Assembly (NCBI GenBank): GCA_949358305.1
Contig: OX442315.1
Span: forward strand, 29,290,427 to 29,354,426
From: Strigamia acuminata
Taxonomy: Eukaryota; Arthropoda; Chilopoda; Geophilomorpha; Linotaeniidae
Length of the DNA stretch: 64,000 nucleotides
Direction of reading: 5' to 3'
How positions within the stretch are numbered: position 1 is the first letter of the stretch; the number at the start of each line of letters is the position of its first letter. This document shows, piece by piece, positions 41,339 through 53,542 of this stretch. The translations under genes were made by a program, and so were the position numbers. The notes below the pieces were generated by a model. The model ran no database searches. It had not been told where the DNA came from and worked only from the letters and a program-made list of their open reading frames with translations.

Positions 41339-41385
41339 GAGACAGGTAAGTTCTCTGGTACAAATTAGTTCTCCTTACCTGTCTC
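41339..41385. repeat. Perfect 12-bp stem hairpin containing splice-donor-like sequence
   Basis: GAGACAGGTAAG at 41339-41350 is exactly mirrored by CTTACCTGTCTC at 41374-41385 around a 23-base loop. A second, smaller hairpin (TACCTGC/GCAGGTA) follows at about 41411-41433. It is too short for a typical animal pre-miRNA. It may be a tiny foldback element or cruciform. Confidence 0.6.
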
Positions 41386-44212
41386 ATGGTTTGTGCAGAA
41401 GAAAGATTCATACCTGCAATTAAAAGGCAGGTATTTTACGAGTGAGGGACTAGCGCCATAAATAACAAGTAAATCTATTTTTTTTCCCTCTCTTTCCTAA
41501 CAAAATTTCTGATATAAACAGAAAAAATACTATACCGTACTCATTATCCAAATATTTTGTTTACTTCAACTCTATAAGAACGACAAATAACTCATTTAAA
41601 GAATTTGTAAAAATTCAAGTTCCTCCTATTTTTTTTATTTTTTTTGTTGTAAACAAGTTCAAAAATGTAACGTTTAAAAAAATATATTCAGTCCTGACAA
41701 AATTGAGAAACCGAAACAATTTTTAACATTTCATTAAGAAATGTGAATTGTATAGAAACTTGAATCCAAAAGTCCATAATTTTCTTGTAGGTAATGACCA
41801 AACATCTCTTATCAAGTTATAATCATTAAAATTTTCCATCTTCAATGATTCACTGGATATGAATTTTTAAATTGAAGGCGAGTTCATTCCGAGGTCATAC
41901 TTCTGGTTTTGCCTATTTCAGGTACGTTTCACTGCGTCTTAGGGCAAACTTGTTTGCTTTTAAATAAAGTTGCACCGAATAACAAAATCATCAAATATTA
42001 AATACCTATTTACCGAATATCAAAATCACCAAATAAATACCAAATATTTACTGAATAGTGTCATTTTTGACCGTATATTCATACACATTCATTACTATTG
42101 TATATCATTTTGTCAAAAAAAAAAGAAATAAAATTTTTAAAACTTCTTCCTCTTGAAAATAGCATCTCCACTTTCTCATCTCTTATTACCACCATCTATA
42201 TTTTAAAAGACCTGTGAAGTTGTAAAGCATCATGTCATATTTGATTTTCTGCTACATTTATCCACGATAAAAATATTCTGCTGATTATTTGATGTGCAGG
42301 CGGCCATCCATCACCTTACCTTCTATCCATAAAATGTTTTTCAGCTTGTAAACCTGTTAGCCCACTTGTCTAAGCCCTATTGTGCCTACAAGGAGACTAC
42401 AAATTATTTATAAAATCTATTAGGAGATACTAAAACCACGAAAATAAGGCCAAGAGGTTGAAAAGAGAAGTGAAGTAATCAATAGAGAACAATTATTTTT
42501 CAGAATTCTAGTACGCCATGTTCAATTATTTAAACAACCGCCATATTTCAAGTTGCTATTGAATTCGATTAGACATTTTCAACTTCTCACTTCAGCTTTG
42601 AACTCTGAAAGTCTTCCGCATGTTTTCAACCATTTACCGAGCAAATGTAAACACTTTTAAAAGAATAGTGTTCGAAATTCACTTCTTTTTTATATCTTTG
42701 TTTACTTTCACTGTGCAATTTATAAAAAACAAGTTTTTGCATTTCATAATCGATCACTATTCACCTTGTTGTGAAGAAATGTAAAACATTATCATCAATT
42801 TGAATATACTGAAAATTAAACTTTCTTTTCTTTGAAAATATGTGTCAATATTTTTTACATTCATTCCACAATGTTTTTCTCTCCTTTTCACACTGACAGT
42901 TTCTCATATAAATTTATAAATTGAAAAAAAAAAGGAAAAAAATTTGAAAAAAGAAGAAAAAGAAAAAAGAACTTCAAGTCGATAGCTTTCAAGTTTAATT
43001 CTTATGGAAATTGCTTCCCTTTTTCTCTTCTTTTGTAAACTACCTTTTTTTAACCAAAAAAAAAAAAAAATTAAAAAAAATAAAAATAAAAATTCTTTCA
43101 AAGTATGAGCGTTGTTTCCACAACGTATTTTTCTGCATTAATTTGCTGTCTTTGACATTTTATCCCCATGTTAGTTTTTGTACTAGTTTTCGACATTTGA
43201 TTAATTACAAGTTTGAAAGAAAATTGTACGTTTTAACAGTAAACTCATTGGAAAACAGAAAAATTCATCCAAAAATCAACAAACTGTGATTGATGAAAAA
43301 TTTTCACTTCATTTAATTTCGTTTAACAGTCCGCGAAAAAAAATTTCCAAAATAAAAAATTTCCAAAAAAAAAGTGTTATTCTTCAGTTTAAAATAAAAT
43401 AAAATAAAAATCAGCTAGAAAAATGATCTCCCATGATATTTTATTATTGTAAGGTTGAGTTGGGTGACCCTTTCTTGTAAGCTTAAATTAATGAACAGCT
43501 TTACACTCAAAGACCACATTTGCCATAAATTACAAGACGCACAAACTCACTGCAGTGAACGTTGCCAAATAAAATTTCTATTTATTTTTCAGTAAGGGTA
43601 CTGGAAATTATTAATGAGTCAACTCCAAGTTGCAACATGAAAAATAATTTTAAATGTTCTTCTTCCTTTCTCACAACTTTTAGTCTAAACAAATATTCAT
43701 CACATCCTCTCAAGACAACCTCTCAACTCAACTAATGCATAAGTGCACTGCTTGTTTAAAATATGAAACCACAGCACACACATTAATAAGTTATGGTATT
43801 AAAATTTAACTTGTTGACTCGTATTTTTCAAAGGGATTAGAAATTCTTTTTCAAATTTTTTTTTTTCAACTTGATTTGCCCTAAAACATTTATCAGATAG
43901 TCTGTCAACACGTCTTATAAACACAAGGTGCAATGGTGCATTCGAAAATAAAAACACGTATCTAAACCCCTGTGAATTTCGTTCATCGTTTATCACATCT
44001 TTCTTCCTTCATGCTTTTTAATGTTGGCGCGTCAGACTGTCAGAGATCTGCTTTCTTTCGCACATCTTTTACACGTTTTCTGTTTCGTTTTGCAGCTGAT
44101 TACACATTTTAATTTTTCAGTGATTTCAGCAACTCAAATCCTCACGAGAGGCCAACAAAAATCACTTCCCAAAACCCCAAAATTACGAAGAAACCTGTGA
44201 CATAAAAACAAA

Positions 44213-44385
44213 TAAAAATGTTTTCTTGTTTAAATGTCGTGCGCATGCCCATTACGACTGAAAACAGACTAAATCAGACGCCATTTTTTAAGTATTTTTG
44301 AAATATATGGAAAGCAGTTTAAAAAGCAATTCAAACTTTAAACATGTTATTGAAAATGCAGTTTAGCCTAAACTACTTTATGTAA
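44213..44385 (+). repeat. Dispersed element, copy B
   Basis: Same ordered blocks as copies A and C: TGTTTAAATGTCGTGCGCAT, GCCCATTACGACTGAA, CAGACTAAATCAGACGCCAT, TTTTTTAAG, then CAGTTTAAAAAGC, CTTTAAACATG and CAGTTTAGCCTAAAC. The first half is closest to copy A and the GACGCCATTTTT part is closest to copy C. Confidence 0.6.
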
Positions 44386-46505
44386 TAACTGACAATTCCA
44401 TCAATTAGAAAAACAAACCCAGGTTTGCACAGCTTTACCATAAGCAAAATAAATGCACAAAAGATGACACAGCGGTGGCTCTCTGAAGAGCTCGTCCACT
44501 TGTACAAACTGCAAAACTCCCCAGAGAAAACAGGTTCAAACCTGACCCCTAATAAACTCATTAATATTCCTATATTTATTCATAACATTTTCCTCACAGC
44601 TCGAAGGCAAGTGACAGAGAATGGACAAGGGATCCTGTAGTCACTCATGTCCAATAGGGTATCAAGTTGTCACCCTCAATGGACACTCGACTGAAGCAGA
44701 TCAACTTGCTTATCAGTCTGTTATTGCACATTTCCCAGTAAAAAGAAGCCTAAAATAGAATTCCAATTCTTCCGTTTCCATGCAGACATGCGGCCGAGTG
44801 GCGACTGCCGACTAATGTATGAAATCTTATGAAAATAGTTGGTGACATCACACGTAATTATCGACGTGTGGCTCCTTTGGGATGTGGATATGAATGTGAT
44901 TCCTTCAGGCTTAACCGATTGCTCATTAGTTCGCCCCTGGAGCTTGAATATGTACAAATTCTATAATGAGTAAAAGTCGACTCATATTTAGCTTACGGCC
45001 AGAAAACGAATAAATATTCATAAACGGACGGCCATTTTGTTTTCGAAATTAAGTTTAATGTTTTTGCTAATTTCTTTTTGCTAATTAGAATTTGCCTCTG
45101 GGATCGTGTTTTTACAGCTCCAATTTTTTTTCTCTAATTACTCCAACTGCTTATGTAAGCAAAAAAAAAATCTTTTTTTCAAAGTCTATTATGAGTAGCA
45201 ATCTCGGCTCCATGGGTCATAATCAAAGGGGTTGGCAGTTGGGACAGTATACAGAGTGTATTTTATTTTTATATATTTTTTAATTTATTGATTTGCTACA
45301 TAAACATGGCTATAGTGTTTTCCCTTTTGTCCCTAAACAAAAAGAACTTTCAAATTGAACATCACTCTTCCATTAAAGCCATTCTTGTCAAATTAACTGT
45401 GTCACGTGCCTCCCTAGCCATTGTAGCACAGCCCAAAAGCAATTAACACAAACACAAATGTCTCTAGACAGATCAACTGACTGGACAAAGAGTGGACAAA
45501 GACAAACCGCTGGGATTTTCTTTTTTTCCTGCAAAATTTAGCAATCCTGAATAATTTAACTCGCCGTCTCTCCCGGGTATAACAACAATGCAGTTAACTG
45601 TATTCGTGAAACTGGAGCGCATTTATCTCGAAAAGAAAACAAATTCGACTGCATGGGGTATTTTCATAAAGAAAAGTAAATAAAACAAAAGTAGCGCTGG
45701 CAATAAAACTTTTTTGGATTTTTTTAGGACGCTATTTTCATTTTAAAATGTTTATAATAAAAAGTTATATGGAAAAATTAGGCACGAGCGCTTTCTCCTT
45801 TGCTTCGGGCTTGAGAATAAACCTAACTACAGCAGATGCACAACAAACCCTTGGGTTAGGAAAAACCCCACCTGCAAAAAATCTTTTAGTCCCCCATCTC
45901 CATTTTTCTAAAAAGCTTTTTGCTCAGAATGAATTTTTAGGTCAGCTTTGGGTACGCCTTTCTTTCCATTCATCCTGCTTATGGGCTTATATTAAAATCT
46001 ACTAGGCACTTAAAATTTATATTATTACTTTTAATATGTTTCTGCAATTTGGGGTCCTGATAAAAATCATTATAGCAATTTTAACGACCAAAATGCCTTA
46101 CTCCACCAATCTATGTATTTACGCTTTTTCCGCATAAATCATCATCTTTTATTTATTTTTTTTTAATTTTTTTAATTTTAATTTTGCCATTTCAATTTAC
46201 CAGCTTAAAATACATATTCTGGCTTCAACAAAACAAACAAAGAGAAAAAAAAAGATTTAACATCAGTAGTACCTTCACCAATAAGGTGATTAATAACTAC
46301 AGCAATCGAAAATATGCCAAAAAAGAGTTCATGTTTTCTCCCACTAAGTTTTTCATTTACTCGCGCCTTCACTTCACTAAGCTTACAAAAGACTGCGATA
46401 AGGAATTTCGTTCCCTGCATTGTCAACTTCAACAGACTTTTTTGTGTACCAACTGTAAAGTGACAGCTTCTTACCCCTGCATGCAAACTTTGCGAGGCAA
46501 CCAAA

Positions 46506-46862
46506 CACGGCCGAATTAAGCGGGCCCCAAGGCCGCAAATACCCTAAGCCACCCGAATCTGTAGGACCCCCTAGTACATGGTACACAAAAAAAATTTTTT
46601 TTACATGAGAATGTACTATTTCGCCAGAAAATGCATTCTTTTTCATGCACATGCAATTTTTTTATGCTCAAAATGAATTTATTTTATTTGATTGAAAATG
46701 TTATAAAACGTAATTTCCGCAATCATTTTTTTGGGCTTTAATTGACAAAAAAAGTATTTTTGAAAATTAGCACAAATTTTTCTTTTGAAATTAAAGGGCC
46801 CCTGATCATGGGCCCTCCCTGTCAGAAGTGCTCCGGGCCCCCAAAGCCTTAATCCAGCTCTC
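46506..46862. mobile_element. hAT-like non-autonomous element 1
   Basis: The left end CACGGCCGAATTAAGCGGGC faces an inverted right end reading (minus strand) GAGCTGGATTAAGGCTTTGG followed by GGGCCC. The shared GCYGRATTAAG near the tip and the subterminal GGGCCC blocks resemble hAT-superfamily ends. The interior is AT-rich with no transposase. I could not see a clear 8-bp target duplication. Confidence 0.45.
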
Positions 46863-46909
46863 ATGGATTCCAATCAAGTGAACCACAACAAATCGCAGCG
46901 TAAACTCAC

Positions 46910-47116
46910 CAGGCCCGGATTGAAGTACATCAAAACTCCCAACTGAGGGGCCCAGGCCCCAGGCGGCACAAATAAAAAGCCTAAACTCTCCTTTTGTCGG
47001 AGATTGTGGTATTTCAATCTCATTTGATAAAGCCCAAACATATTTTTATTTTTTATTTTGTTGGAAAGAGACTCCCCGTAGTGCTTGATGCCAACGAATA
47101 TCTTGATCCGACCCTG
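46910..47116. mobile_element. hAT-like non-autonomous element 2
   Basis: The left end CAGGCCCGGATTGAAGTA is mirrored by the right end, whose inverse reads CAGGGTCGGATCAAGATA. The flanks AAACTCAC (left) and GGTCTCAC (right) share their last five bases, consistent with a decayed 8-bp target-site duplication typical of hAT insertions. Subterminal GGGGCCCAGGCCCC is palindromic. Confidence 0.5.
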
Positions 47117-48557
47117 GGTCTCACTCACCTCTCAATGACATCTCTACATGGCGTTTCCGGTCCTTCTTTTCTTCCAAAGGAGTTATTGCGGTTACCACCT
47201 ACAAATTAAATTTCTTATAAAAATAAAATCAGATAAATTCAAAGCACTTTTAATTTATTTATCACGCAGAAACCAAAGTTTACCGTTTACCTATTGAAAA
47301 AAAATTGAAGGCTGTGTCATCAATGACAAACGCAACAAATGTTACGTGGTGTTGACCTATGACGTTAGTTAAAGTGAGTTATACGCCACCACCTTTGATC
47401 CCCATGGGTAAGTGACAATTATTAACGATGGCGTATTGGCCTCTACTCCACTCGTTAGAACTGTAAATTAGCCAAACCCAAACCACGCAACAATTGGCGC
47501 ACAAATTTGTATTTAACTACATATAACTTGCATTGATTGACGAAAACAATTAGGTAAACTTTTCTTAGGACTATTTTTGTATTTTAACGTTGTCTCGAGA
47601 AGGAAACCGGAAGCGGATATGAGTTTATCTGCTCTACCGATAGGAGGGCGGTGTCAAAGTCAAGTATAGCAGAACAATCTTTTACCATGTGTGATATGGA
47701 AGACTCGTTCTCTTTCTATCACATTTTGCCATTAGCCATGTTTCAATGCACATCAAGTGTAATGGGGGTAGCAAAAAACCAACTACGCAACAATGAGCAC
47801 CATATGTGACGTAACAGCAGAGTAAAAAGAGGGAAAAAAATCCCCAGACAATTGACGTGCAACATAAAAGAAAAGAATAAAAAAAAAACGGGAAAAACTC
47901 ATCACTTTTTGGTCTCAAATTTTGTCTTTTGGCATCTAACACTTTGATCCTGCAACTTTTTCTGTTTTTTTATTTTTTTTTATTTTTAATTTTTAAATAA
48001 ACGAAATCAATCAAAGTAATAAAATATAATGAGTAGAAGTTTTCGACTTATTTTGGTCAAAATGTTTTCTTGCTTAAAAAAAAATCGATTTTTCTAAGCT
48101 CGAGTTTCTATTCAGACATGTTGCAACTAAGATCCTAGATAAAAGTTAATGAATTTCAAATTTGCTTCTAAGCACAAATTAATTGAGAATCATTAAACAT
48201 TTCCAATTCCCAAGAGAAGGCGCTTCTTTTCAGTTTAAAACCTGAATATTCCTTTCACCATTCTCCCAAAAAAAAAAAATTAAAAAATAAAAAAAAATCG
48301 AACTTTCAAATTAAAAAGGACCTCCTAGAGTGAAGTAACCAAGCGAACTATTAAAAACTAGTGACAAAACTATGAACTAACAACTCTCAAAATCCTGGCA
48401 AGCAATAGTGCCATCTATGAACAAAACTGCAAAAACGAAAAAAAATCCCAACTTTAAGTTATTCCCTTTATCTCCCATGACACATTTTCACCTGCATCAA
48501 CTTACCGAAAGATACACCTTACCACATTGCACCCGTTGATCCCATTGATTTGGTGAT

Positions 48558-48628
48558 AACCGCAGCCAAGTCCTCAATCTTTGTAAGCGGATGAAGCATC
48601 TTCATCCATTCTGCGGTTGCCTAGCAAC
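48558..48628. promoter_or_regulatory. Perfect X-box (RFX site) beside nested inverted repeats
   Basis: GTTGCCTAGCAAC at 48616-48628 is a full match to the RFX X-box with a one-base spacer. Upstream, AACCGCAG (48558) pairs with CTGCGGTT (48611), enclosing a tight hairpin GGATGAAG-CAT-CTTCATCC (48589-48607). No gene start is recognisable next to it. Confidence 0.45.
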
Positions 48629-49620
48629 AAGTCTATTTTGTTTGCTTCTATCAGCTTCCAGCAGGTGTTTGACAACAAATCCTTTTTCTATTCAAGGCAA
48701 ATCACTTAGGCGAGCTAAAATCTCTTTGACATGACCAGATGATCAAAATGAAGGCAATGTCACGTGCAAGCAACCAAGACCTCTTGTCAAAGATGATTAA
48801 AAATACACCCAATTCACGTGAGCTAGGGCCTATATGACTCATGCCTCAGATTACTTCATGCCTAGATGCATGGGAAACCCGATAGTCAATGGTCACCTCT
48901 TCAATTCTGCGCATATGACACTTCGCAATTCTTATTAATACAAGGCTTACACTCTTGTCTGGACTCTAATTACCAATGAGGAAACTCTTGGAGTGGAAAG
49001 AAATCAAAAGAAGTAGGTTTCACTGTCCTGCATTCGTGGGCGCCATTGCTAAAACCATCGTTCAAATGTAACTATTTCTCAACTAACTACTACAGTATAT
49101 TTTCGATTATTTTTTTTTTTTTTTTTTAGTTTGATGGAACATATCTATCTCAATTAAGTAGTAATTTTCGATATGATGTCATACGTTTCGTCTTTGAATC
49201 CTGTCATTTTAAATAAATAGAAAGTATCAGATAAATGCATTAAATTTGACCCAACTTGATTGAGGTTAAATTGGGAGCCATTTACTAATTATCATTGCAT
49301 TTCTAGTTAATTATATCAATTTCGGGATTGATTAATTGCAAAAGACATCAGAAATATGTATGACCAGTCATACAAAATCGTGTACACTATGGTCAAACCA
49401 GCAAAATGACGGGTGAAAGTTTACGATAGATCAAATCGGACAGGATAATACAGATACGGTAGAGAGAATGGGGAGAAAATTCACACATCAAAACCGGTTA
49501 GATACTCTCTGAAAATGATGCTAATTGGTGTAAGGGTGACCCAGAGTGTTTATTCATTTTTTTTTCTACTCGTGCTCCTGATCAATAAAGCAAAAAGTGA
49601 ATTTTTACCGTAAATAAAAG

Positions 49621-49820
49621 ACTGGATTTTTCTCTAAAACTGGATTTTACTCTATATAAAACTGGATTTTTTTGTCTACAAACTGGATTTTTCGCCCAAA
49701 AACTGGATTTTTCGTCTAAAAACTGGATTTTTCGTCCAAAAACTGGATTTTTCGTCCAAAAACTGGATTTTTCGTCTAAAAACTGGATTTTTCGTCTAAA
49801 AACTGGATTTTTCGTCTTCA
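49621..49820. repeat. 20-bp minisatellite, about 10 copies
   Basis: Unit AACTGGATTTTTCGTCTAAA. Seven consecutive units of exactly 20 bp run from 49681 to 49820 with T/C variation at two sites. Three older, irregular units (18, 22 and 21 bp) precede them. The repetitive minus-strand frame across it is a by-product. Confidence 0.9.
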
Positions 49821-52800
49821 TGCAACGAAAGAATTTTTCAACAGAAAGGTGAATTTTTAACCCAAAAGATACGTTTTACACCAAAACGAGCAAATTTTTA
49901 TCGATCAAGTGCTGTTTCCAACTAAAAGAGAATGTGTTTATCTGTATAAAGTTCATTTTTCACCTAAAGGTTGTACATCAAAATAAGTTTAATCGAAATA
50001 TTCCTTTTATTTTTTCATTTTCATTGAAATACTAATCACGACTATACTGAAATCCCTCTAGAAGTAAAACTAGGAGGCAAATATTTCTAGCATAAACGGC
50101 ACAATCCTTTTGTAAACTGAGTGTTGAAATGACTCAATTATCACATATGAGTCATCTTGAAACAACGAAACACTCATGTTTCAAGGCTCGTTTCTTTTGA
50201 AACATTCGACACAGCTCTTCCTTGGCCTTGTAATCTCAAGAGTTATTAAAAAGCTCTAAATGCAAACGTTGAGCATCCGTTTATTACTATATTGGCTCGG
50301 TTGAATCCCAAAAATGGATTTAATGAAACAAGGGCTGTAATTCAATTTAAGTGGGCTGCTTGCGGCTCTGCACTACTCCAACCGTTTGCGCATTGGATTT
50401 GCTGATGAATTGCCATGTTTCTATAGAATTTTTGATTTTGATTATACATCACTTAATCGTGTCAAAATGTCTAATTTGTGGGGGAAAAAATGCCCTTCCA
50501 ATTCATAATTCATCAAAAAAAATTGTACGCAATGGCATAAGTTATTATCGAATCAAAATCTTTTTTTTGACAACAAAATTAATTAATCGTCGAGAAAAAC
50601 TCGAGCTCAGTTTTGTCAAAAAAATTTTAAAATTTTTCCCCCATTATATTCCTGCAAGAAGTAATTGTAATTTTTAACAGCTCAAAAATTCCAGAAATTC
50701 TCAACACTAAATATCTGAAAATGTCCACATTTCCTGGTAATATAATGGTTTAAAGCGAGAAATTTAGCAAATTAGAAACTTTCGCATCTGTGCCAAACGC
50801 CAACCAATTGCGTATCAGCTTAAAGCTACACATGTTAACTATAGAGTAAAATGATTGACGCAAATTATTAACAGGTAACTACGTCTGTCACTTTTAATTA
50901 TATTACATTTCCGGCGATCAAATTTAAATTTAATTCATTTATCACTGATGGATCAATCAAACTAGCGAATCCCGAATCCATGGATCACTCGCATATTAAT
51001 GAACTGGGAATTTCATTACCGCACACAACTTCAAGTGGATATTTCAATTTCAATTGCAATTCCACTTCAATGGAATTTTAATGCTGGGCAAATTAAATTC
51101 TGCACGCTAAAGTAAATGGACACGATGAAAGACAAGTCGCAAGATGCTTAAAATGTTTCCAGCCGCCAAGTGGTTCGCATATCTAATCTCACAAATTCTG
51201 CCCAAAGTGTTATTACAATCTAAACATTCAAACGCATGAATGAATAATACACCTTCAAAACTACCTCTGCAAGTGTACACACTCACAACTTCACACTGCT
51301 GAGTTATTCCATTTTTCTTTTAGCCAGCAGCAGAATGAAAACAAATTATCCTACATACGTAGCTTACAACATTAATAATTCTACAATGTTTTGTTTCTTT
51401 GCCAAAACAATTCTGAATGGATCTACGGTAAATAAAGCAACGTTTCTATAGAAATTAATGGCTCAACAGTCAACACAGTAACACACAATGTTGAATTTAC
51501 ATTTGTTGGCAAATTAGTCACTAATTCACCTGAAAATGCTAAAAATACAACTCACCGTATGTGTGTCTATGGAATATAATGCCGTCATGCAGGAGCGTGT
51601 AATATCCTCTAAGGACAGTTGCTCTTACTCTAACTTTATTTGATTTAACTAATGTAATTATCTTTTTATTAGATTTATAGGGTTTGATCTCTTCATTTGG
51701 TAGATATTTTTGCTCTAATATAGGTTTTATATTTTTTTTTGTGGAAAGAAAGAAGGTTTTATGACAAATTACAACTCCTAAAAGGATTTGGTCAAATAAC
51801 CGGGAGAGTGGGAACAGATTCCAGGCTTTTGTCCAAAGAGATTTTAAATTTTTAATGTTTTAAAAGGTCTGGTTCCCGGTGTAACTAAGTATGATTGGTA
51901 AAAAACCTTCACGAGCATCTGTTTGGTTTGTGCTGTAGAGAGGCGAGCGGCAAGTTTGTTAAAAGTTTTGTTTATCAAGTATTTATATCCGGAAATTTGC
52001 TCGAAAAAGCATTTCCAAATTTTTTCTTAGAAATGTCGTTCTCGAGTAGAATTTGAAGAGAAGAAAATCGGTTGAATATGACGTGGCAACTTTAAGCTTG
52101 GGTATAAAATTTGTGGCGTGTGAAATTAATTCAGTTTTGCAATAATTCAGATTGTATCAATGAATAAGAAAACATTTTTAAAGTGCATTCTGTAAGTCTT
52201 GTTTCAATAAAATAAACATTATTTAGCACTGGCTGGAGTTGGTTATCTTTGAGAACTTTTCTAATAAGGTGAAAATTAAAATTAAAATTTCGAAAAACGT
52301 GTTTACAGATCTTAAAAGCATGTTAATAAATGAATAAGAGTTCATCAATAATGCACAACCTGCAAGACACTAAGAAAACAACGACAGATCGATAAATAAA
52401 CGACGGAAGATAAACTCAAAGTCGGGTCGTAAAAGGTAAAATGTATAAATAAAACAAAATAGTTGGTGATTTAAAGGTTGGAAAAATTACATGCCAATTT
52501 CAAAAAAAAAATCGTATTTTCAATTCGAAATGGCCAACACCAATACCCACATTGCACTTTTACACTTGAACGACAAAGCATTTATAAGTTTTGTTCGCAG
52601 ATGGCGCCACCATCTAATGTTTGGAAATAAAAAATGTGTTTAATGCCCTGCATCTTTTATTATATGCAAAAATAAACTTTTTTATGTTTTTTTTTTTTGA
52701 AAAATTCACTTTTATGTACATATGTGCTCTTTTAAACAATTCAATTCAAAAATACTGTCAATGATAGCAACAGCTCACTCACCATGTTGATCCCCTGTTC

Positions 52801-52870
52801 ACACAAGTGAAGCTGCATTGGGTCTGGTAACCTAATGGAATCCCAGTTGTTTCTTATCCCCTGGTCTAAT

Positions 52871-52952
52871 TACTGTTTCTGTGGCAAAAACATCTGGCAC
52901 TTGTCACCAACTGGGTTTTCTGTGGTTTCCCTGATATTCCCAGTGCAATGTT
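52871..52952 (+). repeat. Dispersed repeat copy 2 (SINE-like module)
   Basis: Matches 8967-9052 in the same block order, including TACTGTTTCT, ACATCTGG and TCTGTGGTTTCCC. It runs into ATAAATAAATAAAAATTC, an A-rich tail that suggests the 3' end of a retroposed short element. Confidence 0.5.
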
Positions 52953-53542
52953 ATAAATAAATAAAAATTCTTTTTTTCCAGCACATTTGTTGTTAGATGC
53001 TCCTGTTTCTCACTTGATTTGTTTGTCTCCCTATTTAACATCATATTTTGTTAACTCTGCTTGTTGACAAGCTTCCAGCCTGCATATTTGTCATAATTAG
53101 CTCTCTCTAGCGGCAGTTACGCAAAGCATGTTATGTTAGACTTTCGGTAGGGTTAATTACTATTAAAGACTCCAAAGTTCCAACAACTCGAGAGTCCTCA
53201 CCGCATTTCCTCTGATTAATACGCAAACTTTGACAAAACACATACTTTTGACTTACCATTGATAGATGTTTTTCTGCGTAATGTCAAATGAAATTCTGCC
53301 CTTGTTCGTGTGGGTAGTATTGCCATGTCGAACAGTGCAAGTTCCACCTGGTGACGGACAGCTTTATAAACATTACTACAATATAATATCAAAATTATTT
53401 TATTTTTTACATATCTTGAAATATGTTGAAACATTGTTTTCTGAATCACCTACATATTCTTTTAAAAAAAATTATTTTCTAATCCACATATTCTGTTTTT
53501 AAATTAATTTTTAAAAATTAAAAAATAAAAACAATAATCTTT

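Larger units (their letters stand above)
34951..53542. other. Gene-free AT-rich region with repeats
   Basis: No convincing gene is visible in this 18.6-kb stretch. A minus-strand frame at 37918-38118 could encode two hydrophobic segments (LLGFVLFLTLFL and MNFILVLVGSIIFSFF), but no start or splice acceptor supports it, and T-rich DNA gives such frames by chance. The rest consists of the minisatellites, MITEs and dispersed repeats listed separately, plus low-complexity A/T tracts. Confidence 0.55.

Noticed and set aside
45748-46005. Plus-strand frame of 85 codons
   Set aside because: It has ordinary-looking residues but no splice or start support and no family.
49582-49821. Minus-strand repetitive frame (FLDEKSSFW type)
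   Set aside because: It is a by-product of the 20-bp repeat, which is open in this frame because 60 bp equals 20 codons.
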